A stretch of DNA of 64,000 bases from the NCBI RefSeq assembly GCF_900143005.1, contig NZ_FRCS01000012.1:186001-250000 (forward strand), written 5' to 3'. Of the stretch, positions 54,285 through 62,338 are shown piece by piece. The position numbers were made by a program, and so were the translations under genes. Position 1 is the stretch's first letter; every line of letters starts with the position of its first letter. This DNA comes from Cryptosporangium aurantiacum (GTDB lineage Bacteria > Actinomycetota > Actinomycetes > Mycobacteriales > Cryptosporangiaceae). Under the pieces are notes generated by a model. It saw nothing but the letters and a program-made list of their open reading frames with translations. It had not been told where the DNA came from and made no database searches.

Positions 54285-55195
54285 CCACCGACGACGCCTC
54301 TGGGGTCTGGCACGATCGGGGCGTGCAGCCGCGTCCCCGATCTGAACCGTTGGGCTCGGAGCCGCTCGGTGACGCATCGATTACTGAGGGTGCCAGCCTG
54401 GTGACCAGCGCTGCGACGGTCGCCGGAGTCACCGCGCTCGTCGGCGGCGCGGTTCTCGGCGGTGCCGCGTTCGCCGGACCGCTCCCGTACGCGATCGCGA
54501 TCCTGCTCGCCCAGCTGGCGCTGGTCGGCGCCTGGTGTCTGGTGACCCGCCCGCCGGGGACGCGCGGCACGGCCGTCGTCGGGGTGCTCACCGCGATCGC
54601 GGCCGACGCCGTCGCGCTAGCCACCGGCGAACGCGGAGCAGGCGGGCTGGTCGCGGTGCTCGCGTGCGCGTTCGGCGCGACGACGTTCACCCAGCTGGCC
54701 CGCGGGGTCAAGCGGCGCAACGTCACCGAGGCGTTCGGGTCGACGCTGACGATGGCGGTCGCGGTGATCGCGCTCGCGGCGACCGTCGCGCTGCGGCAGG
54801 CCGAGAATCCCGACCTCGTGGCGCTGATCGTGGCCGCGGCCGCTGTGGCGATGGTGATCGCGCGGTTGGCCGACCTGGTGCTGCCGCGTCCGGCCGCCCA
54901 CCGGGACGTGCCGCGCGGCGTGGTGGGACTCGCGCTGGGGAGTGCGGTGGCCGCCGGGGCGTCGGCGCTCGCCGTCCAGCTCGGGCTGAACCTCGCGCTC
55001 GGCCCAGCGACGCTGGTCGGGTGGTTGGTCGGCACCGCGGCGGTACTCGCCGACCTCGGCGTCGACTTCGCGCGTGCCGGCCGGATCGCCGCGGGCGGCC
55101 GACCGACCGGCGGCCTGGCCGGTCCCGCGCTGGGACCGCTGGTGGCCCTCGCGGTCGCGGCCCCGATCGGTTACCTGGCCGGCCTGACCCTCTGA
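54281..55195 (+). CDS. Polytopic membrane protein, unknown
   Basis: 304 residues, about eight to nine spans (VTALVGGAVLGGAAFAGPLP, TMAVAVIALAATVALRQ, LGPLVALAVAAPIGYLAGL). A charged RLADLVLPRPAAHRDVPRG loop lies in the middle. GTG overlaps the hydrolase stop. No known family recognised; actinobacterial conserved type. Confidence 0.65.
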   Translation: MTTDDASGVWHDRGVQPRPRSEPLGSEPLGDASITEGASLVTSAATVAGVTALVGGAVLGGAAFAGPLPYAIAILLAQLALVGAWCLVTRPPGTRGTAVVGVLTAIAADAVALATGERGAGGLVAVLACAFGATTFTQLARGVKRRNVTEAFGSTLTMAVAVIALAATVALRQAENPDLVALIVAAAAVAMVIARLADLVLPRPAAHRDVPRGVVGLALGSAVAAGASALAVQLGLNLALGPATLVGWLVGTAAVLADLGVDFARAGRIAAGGRPTGGLAGPALGPLVALAVAAPIGYLAGLTL

Positions 55196-55276
55196 CCCCG
55201 GGCCTGACATCCTGACCCGGGCCTGGCGTCCGCCTGGTACACACGGCGTCTGACGTCGATCGCCTGGAGGACGTGT

Positions 55277-56014
55277 ATGGCAGCCGGAAAGCGGCGGGGC
55301 ACCGGCTGCCTCGTCCTGGTTGTGATCCTGCTGGTCGTGGTGTGCGGTGGTGCGGTTGCGCTCGACCGTGTCGTCGCCAATGCCGCCGAGGGCCGGTTGA
55401 CCGACGCGGTCGCCCAGAACCTGCGCGACAACGGCACTCCGGCGGCGAGCACCGACGTGGAGACCGTCGGCTTCCCGTTCATCACCCAGCTGATCTCGGG
55501 GAACTTCGACGGCGCCGACGTCCACCTGACGAACGTCACCACACCGCAGGGCAAGGTCGACCGCGTCGACCTCCAGCTGCGGGACGTCTCGATCCCGCAG
55601 GACGTGCTGCGCGGCGGTGCGCTGCACGACGTCACCGCCGATCGCATCACGGGCACCGGGCGACTCAGCGTCGACGAGGTGGCACGCCGGCTCGGGCTGG
55701 AGGGGCTGAAGCTGGAGAGCTCCGGGTCCGCCCTGCGGGCGACCCTGCCGGTCGCGATCCCCGTCGTCGGCACGGTCGACGTGCAGGCGGACGTCACGCC
55801 CAAGCTGAACGGCGACACGCTGACGTTCGACGTCGGCTCGGTCAGCGCGGCGGGTGTCACGGTGCCGACCGCGGTCGTCGACCGGATCACCGACCAGTTC
55901 GCCCAGCCGGTGGCGCTCCAGCTGCCGTTCGAGGTAAAGCTCGACAAGGTGACCGCGAGCAACGGCTCGCTGGCCGTCACCGGCAGCGCGACGAACGTCC
56001 CACTGGTTCAGTAG
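55277..56014 (+). CDS. DUF2993 (LmeA-type) protein
   Basis: 245 residues. N-terminal span (LVLVVILLVVVCGGAVAL), then a DUF2993 beta domain (TVGFPFITQLISGNFDGADVH; EGLKLESSGSALRATLPV). LmeA, a DUF2993 protein of mycobacteria, helps lipomannan mannose-chain lengthening and binds phosphoinositides. ATG 55277 with GGAGGACGTGT upstream. Envelope location inferred. Confidence 0.85.
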   Translation: MAAGKRRGTGCLVLVVILLVVVCGGAVALDRVVANAAEGRLTDAVAQNLRDNGTPAASTDVETVGFPFITQLISGNFDGADVHLTNVTTPQGKVDRVDLQLRDVSIPQDVLRGGALHDVTADRITGTGRLSVDEVARRLGLEGLKLESSGSALRATLPVAIPVVGTVDVQADVTPKLNGDTLTFDVGSVSAAGVTVPTAVVDRITDQFAQPVALQLPFEVKLDKVTASNGSLAVTGSATNVPLVQ

Positions 56015-56051
56015 CGGGAAGGGTCCCGGCGCGCCGGGTGTTGCGGCGGTC

Positions 56052-56648
56052 ATGGACAGCGTGTGGGTGCGGGTCGTCGTGCTCGTGGTGGTGCTGGCCG
56101 CCGCGACCGTCGGCGGCCTGGTGTGGCGCGCCCGCACCGGCCGCGTCCGCCCGGTCGCGGCCGCCGACCCGCCCGCAGCCCCGATCCCGACCCCGGCCGC
56201 GAGGGCTGAGGCGGCCGGCTCGCCCGCCGGCCAGGCCGCCGGAGCCGAGGCCAGCGCCGTTGGAGGCGCGGCTGGGGCCGAGGCGGCTGGGGCCGAGGCG
56301 GCTGGAGTCGGGGCCGAGGCTGCGGCCGGGGCCGGGGTGTGGGCGCAGCTGGGGATCGAGCCCGGGAACGCCGCGGTCACGCTGGTGCAGTTCTCGTCGG
56401 CGTTCTGCGCGCCCTGCCGGGCGACTCGCCAGGTCTTGAAAGACGTGGTCAGCCGCCTTCCGGAGACCGCACACGTCGAGGTTGACGCCGAATCGCACCT
56501 GGACGTCGTCCGAGTGCTCGACGTTCGGAGCACCCCGACGACGCTGCTGGTCGACCGCAACGGGCGGATCGCCGGCCGTGCCGTGGGACAACCGCGCCGG
56601 GACGACGTCCTCGCCGCGGTCGGCCCGTTTCTTTCTCCGGGCCCATAA
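56052..56648 (+). CDS. Membrane-anchored thioredoxin-like protein
   Basis: 198 residues. N-terminal span (VRVVVLVVVLAAATVGGLVW), an Ala/Glu/Gly-rich linker of about 65 residues with AGAEAAG repeats, then a thioredoxin fold with C119-A-P-C122 and cis-Pro STPTTLLV. It stands before the sulfurtransferase operon, like ThiX near CysA2 in mycobacteria. Probably reduces envelope or membrane partners. ATG 56052. Confidence 0.85.
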   Translation: MDSVWVRVVVLVVVLAAATVGGLVWRARTGRVRPVAAADPPAAPIPTPAARAEAAGSPAGQAAGAEASAVGGAAGAEAAGAEAAGVGAEAAAGAGVWAQLGIEPGNAAVTLVQFSSAFCAPCRATRQVLKDVVSRLPETAHVEVDAESHLDVVRVLDVRSTPTTLLVDRNGRIAGRAVGQPRRDDVLAAVGPFLSPGP

Positions 56649-56711
56649 ATCCCCGTTTACGGGTAGGAATTCCACGCCAGCCGATTGGTTGTCCCGCACA
56701 TCAGGAGCCGC

Positions 56712-56728
56712 GTCCCGCATTTCGGGAC
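56712..56728. promoter_or_regulatory. Inverted repeat near the leader-peptide promoter
   Basis: GTCCCG-CATTT-CGGGAC, perfect 6-base arms, directly upstream of the -10. GTCCCGCA also occurs at 56691-56698, 21 bases away, one helical double turn. May be an operator of a sulfur regulator or the end of the previous transcript. Confidence 0.4.
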
Positions 56729-56748
56729 AGGGGTCGTCGAGCGTTTGC

Positions 56749-56754
56749 TACGCT
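56749..56754 (+). promoter_or_regulatory. -10 element for a leaderless message
   Basis: TACGCT, exactly 7 bases before the ATG of the leader peptide, so transcription should start at or next to the ATG. No Shine-Dalgarno stands before this ATG, which supports leaderless translation. Confidence 0.6.
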
Positions 56755-56761
56755 GACCCCC

Positions 56762-56836
56762 ATGAGCTCCCTGCTCACGAAGCGCCGCGCGGTAGACCTC
56801 TGCCGTGTCGGTAGCTGCCTGTGTCCCCCGGCCTGA
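56762..56836 (+). CDS. Cysteine-rich regulatory leader peptide
   Basis: 24-residue reading frame MSSLLTKRRAVDLC... ending CRVGSCLCPPA, with Cys at 14, 19 and 21. Cysteine-rich leaders of this look are found before actinobacterial sulfur genes, and in mycobacteria leaderless small frames with Cys runs act as cysteine-responsive attenuators. It precedes DUF4395-sulfurtransferase-DUF1416. Stalling at Cys codons when cysteine is scarce would change folding of the following 90 bases. A CCCGGC/GCCGGG hairpin overlaps its stop. Confidence 0.82.
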   Translation: MSSLLTKRRAVDLCRVGSCLCPPA

Positions 56837-56891
56837 CGCCGGGCGATGCGCGCTGAGCACCTCTCCGCTCCGCTGACCGCGTGACCGTCGC

Positions 56892-56920
56892 CCTGACAAC
56901 CCCAGCCCCTGGATGTCAGG
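56892..56920 (+). promoter_or_regulatory. Hairpin occluding the DUF4395 ribosome binding site
   Basis: CCTGACA (56892-56898) pairs with TGTCAGG (56914-56920), 15-base loop. The Shine-Dalgarno AGGAG (56918-56922) of the DUF4395 gene is partly inside the right arm. Together with the leader peptide this suggests translational attenuation. Confidence 0.55.
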
Positions 56921-56926
56921 AGATTC

Positions 56927-57376
56927 ATGTCGAAGTTATCCCCTCCGCACGTTGACCCACGCGGGCCGCGGTTCGCCGCCTGGGTGACCACGGCCGTCCT
57001 CGCGGTCGTCCTGGTCACCGGTTCCGGCTGGCTGGTCGCCGCGCAAGCAGTGGTGTTCGCTCTCGGCGCGTTCGTCGGCCTGGGCGTCGCACCGTACGGG
57101 GTGCTCTACCGCGTCCTGGTCGCACCGCGGCTCGCGCCGGCCACCGAGCGCGAGGACGCCGCCCCGGTGCGTTTCGCGCAGGGGGTCGGCTTCGTGTTCG
57201 CAACGGTCGCTGCCGTCGGTTACCTCGCCGGCGCGCCGGTCGTCGGAGTCGTGGCCACCGCAGGGGCGCTGGTCGCGGCGTTTCTCAACGCGGCGTTCGG
57301 GCTCTGCCTCGGTTGCCTCGCGTACCTTCGCGGGCGACTGCTGATTTCCCGCTTCACCCGGGCTCGCGCGGCGTGA
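56927..57376 (+). CDS. DUF4395 membrane protein
   Basis: 149 residues, four hydrophobic segments; the typical DVDxxGPRFAAxVT-type start is seen as [20 protein letters not shown], and a C-terminal [13 protein letters not shown] with two Cys. DUF4395 is almost always beside a thioredoxin/rhodanese sulfur operon. Likely helps sulfur or redox exchange at the membrane; mechanism unknown. Confidence 0.9.
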   Translation: MSKLSPPHVDPRGPRFAAWVTTAVLAVVLVTGSGWLVAAQAVVFALGAFVGLGVAPYGVLYRVLVAPRLAPATEREDAAPVRFAQGVGFVFATVAAVGYLAGAPVVGVVATAGALVAAFLNAAFGLCLGCLAYLRGRLLISRFTRARAA

Positions 57377-57434
57377 CGCCCCGCCGAGCGCACATCCTCC
57401 CCACCGACAAAACCCCACCCGAAGGAGTGTCTGC

Positions 57435-58268
57435 ATGAGCCGCGAGTCCGCGCTCGTCTCGACCGACTGGGCCGAGAAGAACCTGAACGCCGAGAACACC
57501 GTGTTCGTTGAGGTTGACGAAGACACCACGGCCTACGACAACGGGCACATCCCCGGCGCGATCAAGCTGGACTGGAAGACCGATCTTCAGGACCCGGTGC
57601 GCCGCGACTTCGTCAACAAGGAGCAGTTCGAGGCCCTGCTTTCCAGCCGGGGCATCGGCAACGACGACACGGTCGTGCTCTACGGCGGCAACAACAACTG
57701 GTTCGCCGCGTACGCGTACTGGTACTTCAAGCTCTACGGCCACGACGCCGTCAAGCTGATCGACGGCGGCCGCAAGAAGTGGGAGCTCGACGGGCGTGAG
57801 CTCGTCAAGGACGTGCCGCAGCGGGCCGCGACCTCCTACACCGCCAAGGAGCAGGACACCTCGATCCGGGCCTTCCGTGACGAGGTCGTCGCCGCGATCG
57901 GCGTCAAGAACCTGGTCGACGTGCGCTCGCCCGACGAGTTCTCCGGCAAGCTGCTCGCCCCGGCGCACCTCCCGCAGGAGCAGTCGCAGCGGGGTGGCCA
58001 CATCCCCACCGCGCTCAACGTGCCGTGGAGCAAGGCCGCCAACGAGGACGGAACGTTCAAGTCGGACGACGACCTCCGTAAGATCTACGGCGAGGTCGGC
58101 CTGGACGACAGCAAGGACACGATCGCTTACTGCCGGATCGGCGAGCGGTCGAGCCACACGTGGTTCGTGCTGCGCGAGCTCCTGGGCCACCAGAACGTGA
58201 AGAACTACGACGGTTCGTGGACCGAGTACGGTTCGCTGATCGGCGTTCCGATCGAGAAGGACGTCTAA
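57435..58268 (+). CDS. Thiosulfate sulfurtransferase (SseA/CysA2-type rhodanese)
   Basis: 277 residues in two rhodanese domains. N-terminal domain inactive-type ([20 protein letters not shown]). C-terminal domain has the catalytic Cys in [13 protein letters not shown], a loop typical of CysA2. Moves sulfane sulfur from thiosulfate to a thiol or cyanide. ATG 57435 with GAAGGAG upstream. Followed by the DUF1416 gene after 2 bases. Confidence 0.95.
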   Translation: MSRESALVSTDWAEKNLNAENTVFVEVDEDTTAYDNGHIPGAIKLDWKTDLQDPVRRDFVNKEQFEALLSSRGIGNDDTVVLYGGNNNWFAAYAYWYFKLYGHDAVKLIDGGRKKWELDGRELVKDVPQRAATSYTAKEQDTSIRAFRDEVVAAIGVKNLVDVRSPDEFSGKLLAPAHLPQEQSQRGGHIPTALNVPWSKAANEDGTFKSDDDLRKIYGEVGLDDSKDTIAYCRIGERSSHTWFVLRELLGHQNVKNYDGSWTEYGSLIGVPIEKDV

Positions 58269-58270
58269 AT

Positions 58271-58573
58271 ATGTGCGGAGCTCCTGAGCAAGGCAACGAC
58301 CTGAGCACCGAAGGCATCGACACGACCAAGGAAACGGTCATCCAGGGCATCGTGACGTCCGGCGACGGTTCGCCGGTACCGAGCGCGTTCGTCCGGCTGC
58401 TCGACTCCACCGGCGAGTTCACCGCCGAGGTCGTCTCGTCGGCGACTGGCCAGTTCCGGTTCTTCGCGGCGCCGGGCGAATGGACGGTCCGGGCGCTCCA
58501 CTCGAACAAGTCCGGCCAGACCGCGGTCTCGGCCGACAAGGGTGTGAACCAGGCCAGCCTCGTTCTTGCCTGA
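58271..58573 (+). CDS. DUF1416 protein (SseC-type)
   Basis: 100 residues, starts MCGAPEQGNDL with C2. Carboxypeptidase-regulatory-like beta sandwich (GIVTSGDGSPVPSAFVRLLD; GQFRFFAAPGEWTVRAL). Always linked to CysA2-type sulfurtransferases; role probably as partner or regulator. Two bases after the sulfurtransferase, same transcript. A strong terminator follows. Confidence 0.92.
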   Translation: MCGAPEQGNDLSTEGIDTTKETVIQGIVTSGDGSPVPSAFVRLLDSTGEFTAEVVSSATGQFRFFAAPGEWTVRALHSNKSGQTAVSADKGVNQASLVLA

Positions 58574-58581
58574 TCCACGCT

Positions 58582-58631
58582 GCACGACGAAGGCTCGCGC
58601 CGGCGTTCCGCCGGGCGGGCCTTCGTCGTGC
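58582..58631 (+). terminator. Terminator of the sulfurtransferase operon
   Basis: Perfect 13-base arms GCACGACGAAGGC (58582-58594) and GCCTTCGTCGTGC (58619-58631) enclose a second hairpin CGCCGGC/GCCGGGCG. Nine bases after the DUF1416 stop. Confidence 0.8.
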
Positions 58632-58685
58632 TGATCCTGGTGTTCCTCCTGGCCTGGGGGGCCGACGAACTCCTACCCTGAGGGA

Positions 58686-59951
58686 ATGGCCCGACGGCGT
58701 AGCCACGCCTCCCGGGACGGTGCCCAGCCGGAAGAATCCGCCCCCGAACAGCAGTCGGACGAGACGGCTCCCCGCCACGTGAGCCGGGCGCCTGCCTACT
58801 GGGACGAGATGGACGACTCCGGCGCGACGCCCGTCCCCGACTTCGACGTGCTCAGCCAGGGCAGCTGGGAGCCGTCACGACGCTGGGCTGCACCCGAGCC
58901 GGTCGTCCCGCTCCCCCGGGCGCCGCTGCGCGACCCGTCGTCCGAATCGGAACCGTACGAGCCCGCGCCGGAACCATTACCGGAGGTGGAAGCGCCACCG
59001 GAACCTTCTACCGAAGAGGCGGAGGCCGACGAGCCACCCCCGCGGGGGCCGGCCTTCGTCGGACGCCTCCAACGATGGAGCCGGGCTCGTTCCACCCGCC
59101 TGCTCGCGATCGTCGCGTTCGTTGCGGGCGCCGTCCTCGGTGGTGCGACCGTGCACGAGTGGGACACCCAGCAGGCCGCCGAGAAGCAGCGGAACACCGT
59201 CCGGCTCACCGCCCGCGTGGCCGAGGACGCCGCCAGCAGCGCGAGCTGGACCGGCGCACGACAGCCCTGGACGCTCCGCGTCGTGGTGACGAACAGTGGA
59301 CCGACCGACCTCCGGGTCCGGGCCGCCCGGCTGGACGACAGGCGCTTCACGTCGCACCTGCGGACCGTCAGCCGCGGGGCGCAGGTGCGCGCGGGCCAGG
59401 ACGCCTGGATCTCGTTGGACGTGACGCACTCCTGCTCGACCGGCGGGCCGACGTCCGCACCGCGGACGATCATGCTGACGGTCACCCCGGAGGGACGTCC
59501 GGACCAGGAGATCCGGGTCCGGCTTTCCGACGACACCACGCTGGTCGTCGACACCGCTCGGCAGAAGTGCCAGAGCGCGGCGAGCAACCTCTGGATCACC
59601 GCCGAGCTGCACGGGGATCCGGCCGACCTGGGCACCGAACTGGTGACCCCGATCCGGATCACCCAGCAGGACACCAGCGCGGCGGCGGTGCGGGAGATCC
59701 GCACGCCGACGCCGGGACTCTCGGTGGTGTCCGCGCCGCTCCCGGTCAGCTTCGTCAAGATGCAGACGCCGCCGACGACGCTGCGGTGGACGATCGCCGA
59801 CTGCACGAAGGCCAGGGTGATCGTGTTCGCGGAGGTCGGTATCTCGGCGGTCATTCAGCTCGAGGGCGGCGAGTCCGTGCAGATGCCGATCGTGCTGGAC
59901 GCCAACGCGGTGCTGGCGATCGTCCGCTTCATCACGCGGACGTGCGGCTAG
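58686..59951 (+). CDS. Single-span exported protein, unknown
   Basis: 421 residues. Cytoplasmic disordered acidic N-terminus (about 1-135, Glu/Pro-rich), one span (LLAIVAFVAGAVLGGATV), then two Ig-like beta domains outside (LRVVVTNSGPTDLRVRAARL; VVSAPLPVSFVKM). Four Cys in the exterior part may pair. Start ATG 58686. The 3-prime end overlaps the convergent DsrE gene by 4 bases. No family recognised. Confidence 0.7.
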   Translation: MARRRSHASRDGAQPEESAPEQQSDETAPRHVSRAPAYWDEMDDSGATPVPDFDVLSQGSWEPSRRWAAPEPVVPLPRAPLRDPSSESEPYEPAPEPLPEVEAPPEPSTEEAEADEPPPRGPAFVGRLQRWSRARSTRLLAIVAFVAGAVLGGATVHEWDTQQAAEKQRNTVRLTARVAEDAASSASWTGARQPWTLRVVVTNSGPTDLRVRAARLDDRRFTSHLRTVSRGAQVRAGQDAWISLDVTHSCSTGGPTSAPRTIMLTVTPEGRPDQEIRVRLSDDTTLVVDTARQKCQSAASNLWITAELHGDPADLGTELVTPIRITQQDTSAAAVREIRTPTPGLSVVSAPLPVSFVKMQTPPTTLRWTIADCTKARVIVFAEVGISAVIQLEGGESVQMPIVLDANAVLAIVRFITRTCG

Positions 59952-60310
59952 TAGACGAGTGCCTGGGTGCCGTCGGCGAGGATTTCCTCGACGAAGACGG
60001 CCGCGCCGGCGATCCGGACGCCCGGCAGCACGTCGCTCTCCTCGATCGACCGCCGCGCGGCGCACTGGGTGCACAGCGTGACCCGGCCGGTCGCCAGCAG
60101 CGCGGAGAGTAGTTCGGACAGCGGCGCGGAGTGCGGTAGTTCGAACTCTGCGGCGCGGCCGGGCAACGCGAACCAGGACGACTCCCCGGTGAGCCAGAGC
60201 GAGACGTCCGCTCCGGCGGCGACTGCCGTGGCGGCGACCGTGAACGCCTGCGCGCAGCGTTCGGGAGCATCCGCTCCGGCTGTCACCTTCACGACCAGTG
60301 AGCGGCTCAT
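59948..60310 (-). CDS. DsrE-family protein
   Basis: 120 residues, DsrE/DsrF fold (LVVKVTAGADAPERCAQAFT; SLWLTGESSWFALPG). Cys in TLCTQCAARR gives a CxxC that could carry sulfur. It is near the sulfurtransferase operon, so a sulfur-relay job is plausible. Start ATG 60310. Confidence 0.85.
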   Translation of the reverse strand: MSRSLVVKVTAGADAPERCAQAFTVAATAVAAGADVSLWLTGESSWFALPGRAAEFELPHSAPLSELLSALLATGRVTLCTQCAARRSIEESDVLPGVRIAGAAVFVEEILADGTQALVY

Positions 60311-60423
60311 GAGCAGACCTTAGGGGGTCGACCCGTCAGGCTGGCGTCCCGGCGCCCGCGGCTCGCGACACTGTGCTGAGGGCCACGCGCACTCCGGGCG
60401 GTCTCTCGCCCTAGACTCGACAC

Positions 60424-60525
60424 GTGCTCGAGACCTTCTTCCTGGTGCTGCTGATCGCGGCCTTCCTCCTCATCGCGTGGTTCGGCGCGTACGTCGTCTA
60501 CCGGCTCTATCAGGGCCAGCGCTGA
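60424..60525 (+). CDS. Small single-span membrane peptide
   Basis: 33 residues from GTG 60424: LETFFLVLLIAAFLLIAWFG makes one strong membrane span, ending YQGQR. It stops 2 bases before the GTG of the nitrobindin gene, so the two are probably translated from one message. No homologue is known to me. Real expression is inferred only from spacing and composition. Confidence 0.55.
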   Translation: MLETFFLVLLIAAFLLIAWFGAYVVYRLYQGQR

Positions 60526-60527
60526 TC

Positions 60528-61064
60528 GTGACCGATCCGGCGGGCTACCCGTACGAGGAGACCCACGACCTCCGGTCCGGGCCGAACCTGCACGAGTCGC
60601 TGCTGGGCCTGCTGCCGTTCGTCGGCCTGTGGCGGGGTACCGGCAAGGGCGGGTACCCCGACATCGAGGACTTCGACTACGCCCAAGAGGTGCGGTTCAG
60701 CCACGACGGCAGGCCGTTCCTCGCGTACGAGTCGCGGACCTGGCTCATCGACGCCGAGGGGCGGCCGATCCGCCCGGCGGCGCGCGAGGTCGGGTGGTGG
60801 CGTCCGCAGGCTGACGACTCGGTGGAGGTGCTGCTCGCGCACCCGACCGGGTTCGTCGAGGTGTACGTCGGCGAGATCGACGGGCTGAAAGTGGAGCTGA
60901 GCACCGACGCGGTCGTGCGTACCGCGACCGCCAAAGAAGTTTCGGCGAACCACCGTCTCTACGGCATCGTCGAGGGCGATCTGCTCTATGCGGTCGACAT
61001 GGCCGCAACGGGCCACGATTTGACCCCGCACCTATCCGCCCGCCTCAAGCGAATCGGCGGTTAA
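60528..61064 (+). CDS. Nitrobindin-like haem-binding protein (FABP-like, Rv0813c type)
   Basis: 178 residues, ten-stranded barrel. The GxWxGxG signature is GLWRGTGKG at about residue 37, and the proximal His candidate lies in MAATGHDLTPHLSAR. Nitrobindins bind ferric haem and react with NO or peroxynitrite. Located beside the PabC-like gene, as in mycobacteria. GTG start 60528. Confidence 0.9.
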   Translation: MTDPAGYPYEETHDLRSGPNLHESLLGLLPFVGLWRGTGKGGYPDIEDFDYAQEVRFSHDGRPFLAYESRTWLIDAEGRPIRPAAREVGWWRPQADDSVEVLLAHPTGFVEVYVGEIDGLKVELSTDAVVRTATAKEVSANHRLYGIVEGDLLYAVDMAATGHDLTPHLSARLKRIGG

Positions 61065-61100
61065 GCGCCGCCAGAGCGCGCGCATTTGTTTGAACGGGGA

Positions 61101-61199
61101 GCCCGCCCAGGGCGGGGCCTGCCGATCGGGCGCGACCGCGCCGCGTATTGGTCGTACTCAAGTGGTCGCGCCCGCTCGGCAGCGTCGTCCTGGGCGGGC
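61101..61199. terminator. Large stem downstream of the nitrobindin gene
   Basis: Outer arms GCCCGCCCAG (61101-61110) and CTGGGCGGGC (61190-61199) are perfect. Inner arms of 19 bases (61119-61137 with 61164-61182) match at 18 of 19. It follows the nitrobindin stop by 36 bases and probably ends that transcript. On the minus strand it lies just after the small-RNA terminator. Confidence 0.65.
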
Positions 61200-61206
61200 C
61201 GCCCAC

Positions 61207-61416
61207 AAAAAAAGCCCCTCGGGCTGGTTCCCGTGCTTACGCACGGGGCCGGTCGGACGAGGCCGGCAGCCCGAGGGGTCGGTGGTTACCTTGGTTTGCC
61301 TTACCGCCGTCTACGTCTCAGGCGACGGTTCGGACCGGAGTCCGATGGGCGGCTAGGAAGTAGCCACCTCACGAGTCCGATAAGTATTCAACTTTGGACC
61401 ACCTCCCCTCTCGTGT
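61207..61416 (-). ncRNA. Candidate free-standing small RNA, about 210 nt
   Basis: From a predicted start near 61416 to a T7 run (61213-61207). It ends in a strong stem CCCCTCGGGCTG / CAGCCCGAGGGG (61278-61267 with 61226-61215), with CCGTGC/GCACGG inside. Other folds: GGTGGCT/AGCCGCC (about 61369-61350), CGGAC/GTCCG and GACGG. The octamer TCGGACTC occurs twice (61380-61373, 61345-61338). No gene follows on this strand. GGGGAGG near 61408 precedes a possible TTG-initiated 12-codon frame, so a tiny peptide is possible. Family unknown to me. Confidence 0.65.
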
Positions 61417-61422
61417 AGCTCG

Positions 61423-61451
61423 AATCTACGTCGGTCTCCGAGGGTCGGCAA
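61423..61451 (-). promoter_or_regulatory. Promoter of the candidate small RNA
   Basis: TTGCCG (61451-61446), 17 bases, TAGATT (61428-61423). Near-consensus housekeeping sigma sites. It lies directly after the stop of the PabC-like gene. Confidence 0.65.
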
Positions 61452-61453
61452 CG

Positions 61454-62320
61454 CTATTTTTCGGTGTTCTCCGGGAGCGGAAATCCGAGGATTCGCTGTA
61501 CCCCTTCGGTGAGCCCGCGCTCCCCGATCGGCTTGCCGTCCAGCGCGGTGATCCGAGCCGCCCCCCGCACGCTCGAGCACAGCCACGCCTCGTCCGCCGC
61601 GTACAGATCGTCCAGGTGTGCTCGGGTGCGCTCGGCCCGCAGCCCCAGCTCACCGGCCCGGTCGAGCAGGTAGTTCACGGTGGTACCGGCGAGGATCCCG
61701 GTGTCCACCGGCACGGTCCGCAGCGCCCCGTCGGCCGCCCACACCACGGTCGCGGTCGGCGCCTCCAGCACCGTTCCCTCGACCGAGAGCATCAGCGCGT
61801 CGTCCGCGCCCGCCGCCGCGGCGTACCGCAGCGCCGCCATGTTCACCGCGTACGAGAGCGTCTTCGCGCCGCCGAGCAGCCACGGCGCTCCGGACCGCAC
61901 GTCGGCGGTCACGCCGAGCGTGACCGTCACGACCGAGATCCCGTCCCGGCGGCCCTGACGCTGCGCCGGTGAGACGTCGAACATCGTCGCGAACACGGTC
62001 GGCGGCTCCGGCTGGCCGGTGTCGGGTCCGCGCGTGCAGACGATCTTGACGCCGACCTCCTCGTCGTCCGTGGCCTCGGCGCACACCGACTCCACCAGCG
62101 CGGCCAGCTCCGAGGCCGGCGGGAGGTTGATGCCGAGGATCCGCGCCGAACCGGCCATGCGGGCCAGGTGCTCGTCCAGTTGCCAGGGTTTGCCGTACCG
62201 GACGTGGATGGTCTCGAATACGCCGTCGCCGCGGGTCAGGCCGGCGTCGTCGGCACGGGCGATGAGTGTGTCGACCGGAAGGAGACCCCGGCCGAGGACA
62301 GCGAGCGCACGGGTAGCCAT
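61454..62320 (-). CDS. Aminodeoxychorismate lyase / class IV aminotransferase
   Basis: 288-residue class IV PLP enzyme. PLP Lys in LLGGAKTLSYAVNMAAL, other parts RGDGVFETIHVRYG and EGTVLEAPTATVVW. Makes 4-aminobenzoate if PabC, for folate; D-amino-acid or branched-chain activity cannot be excluded. Mycobacterial Rv0812 is in the same spot. ATG 62320 is chosen; an in-frame start at 62446 would read through the divergent promoter. YgfZ (folate-binding) lies two genes away, which supports a folate link. Confidence 0.88.
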   Translation of the reverse strand: MATRALAVLGRGLLPVDTLIARADDAGLTRGDGVFETIHVRYGKPWQLDEHLARMAGSARILGINLPPASELAALVESVCAEATDDEEVGVKIVCTRGPDTGQPEPPTVFATMFDVSPAQRQGRRDGISVVTVTLGVTADVRSGAPWLLGGAKTLSYAVNMAALRYAAAAGADDALMLSVEGTVLEAPTATVVWAADGALRTVPVDTGILAGTTVNYLLDRAGELGLRAERTRAHLDDLYAADEAWLCSSVRGAARITALDGKPIGERGLTEGVQRILGFPLPENTEK

Positions 62321-62338
62321 GCCGGAAACCGTAGTGAA

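Noticed and set aside
61101-61199. Second stem as part of the small RNA
   Set aside because: It lies after the U-tract terminator on the minus strand and directly after the nitrobindin stop on the plus strand, so a nitrobindin terminator is simpler.
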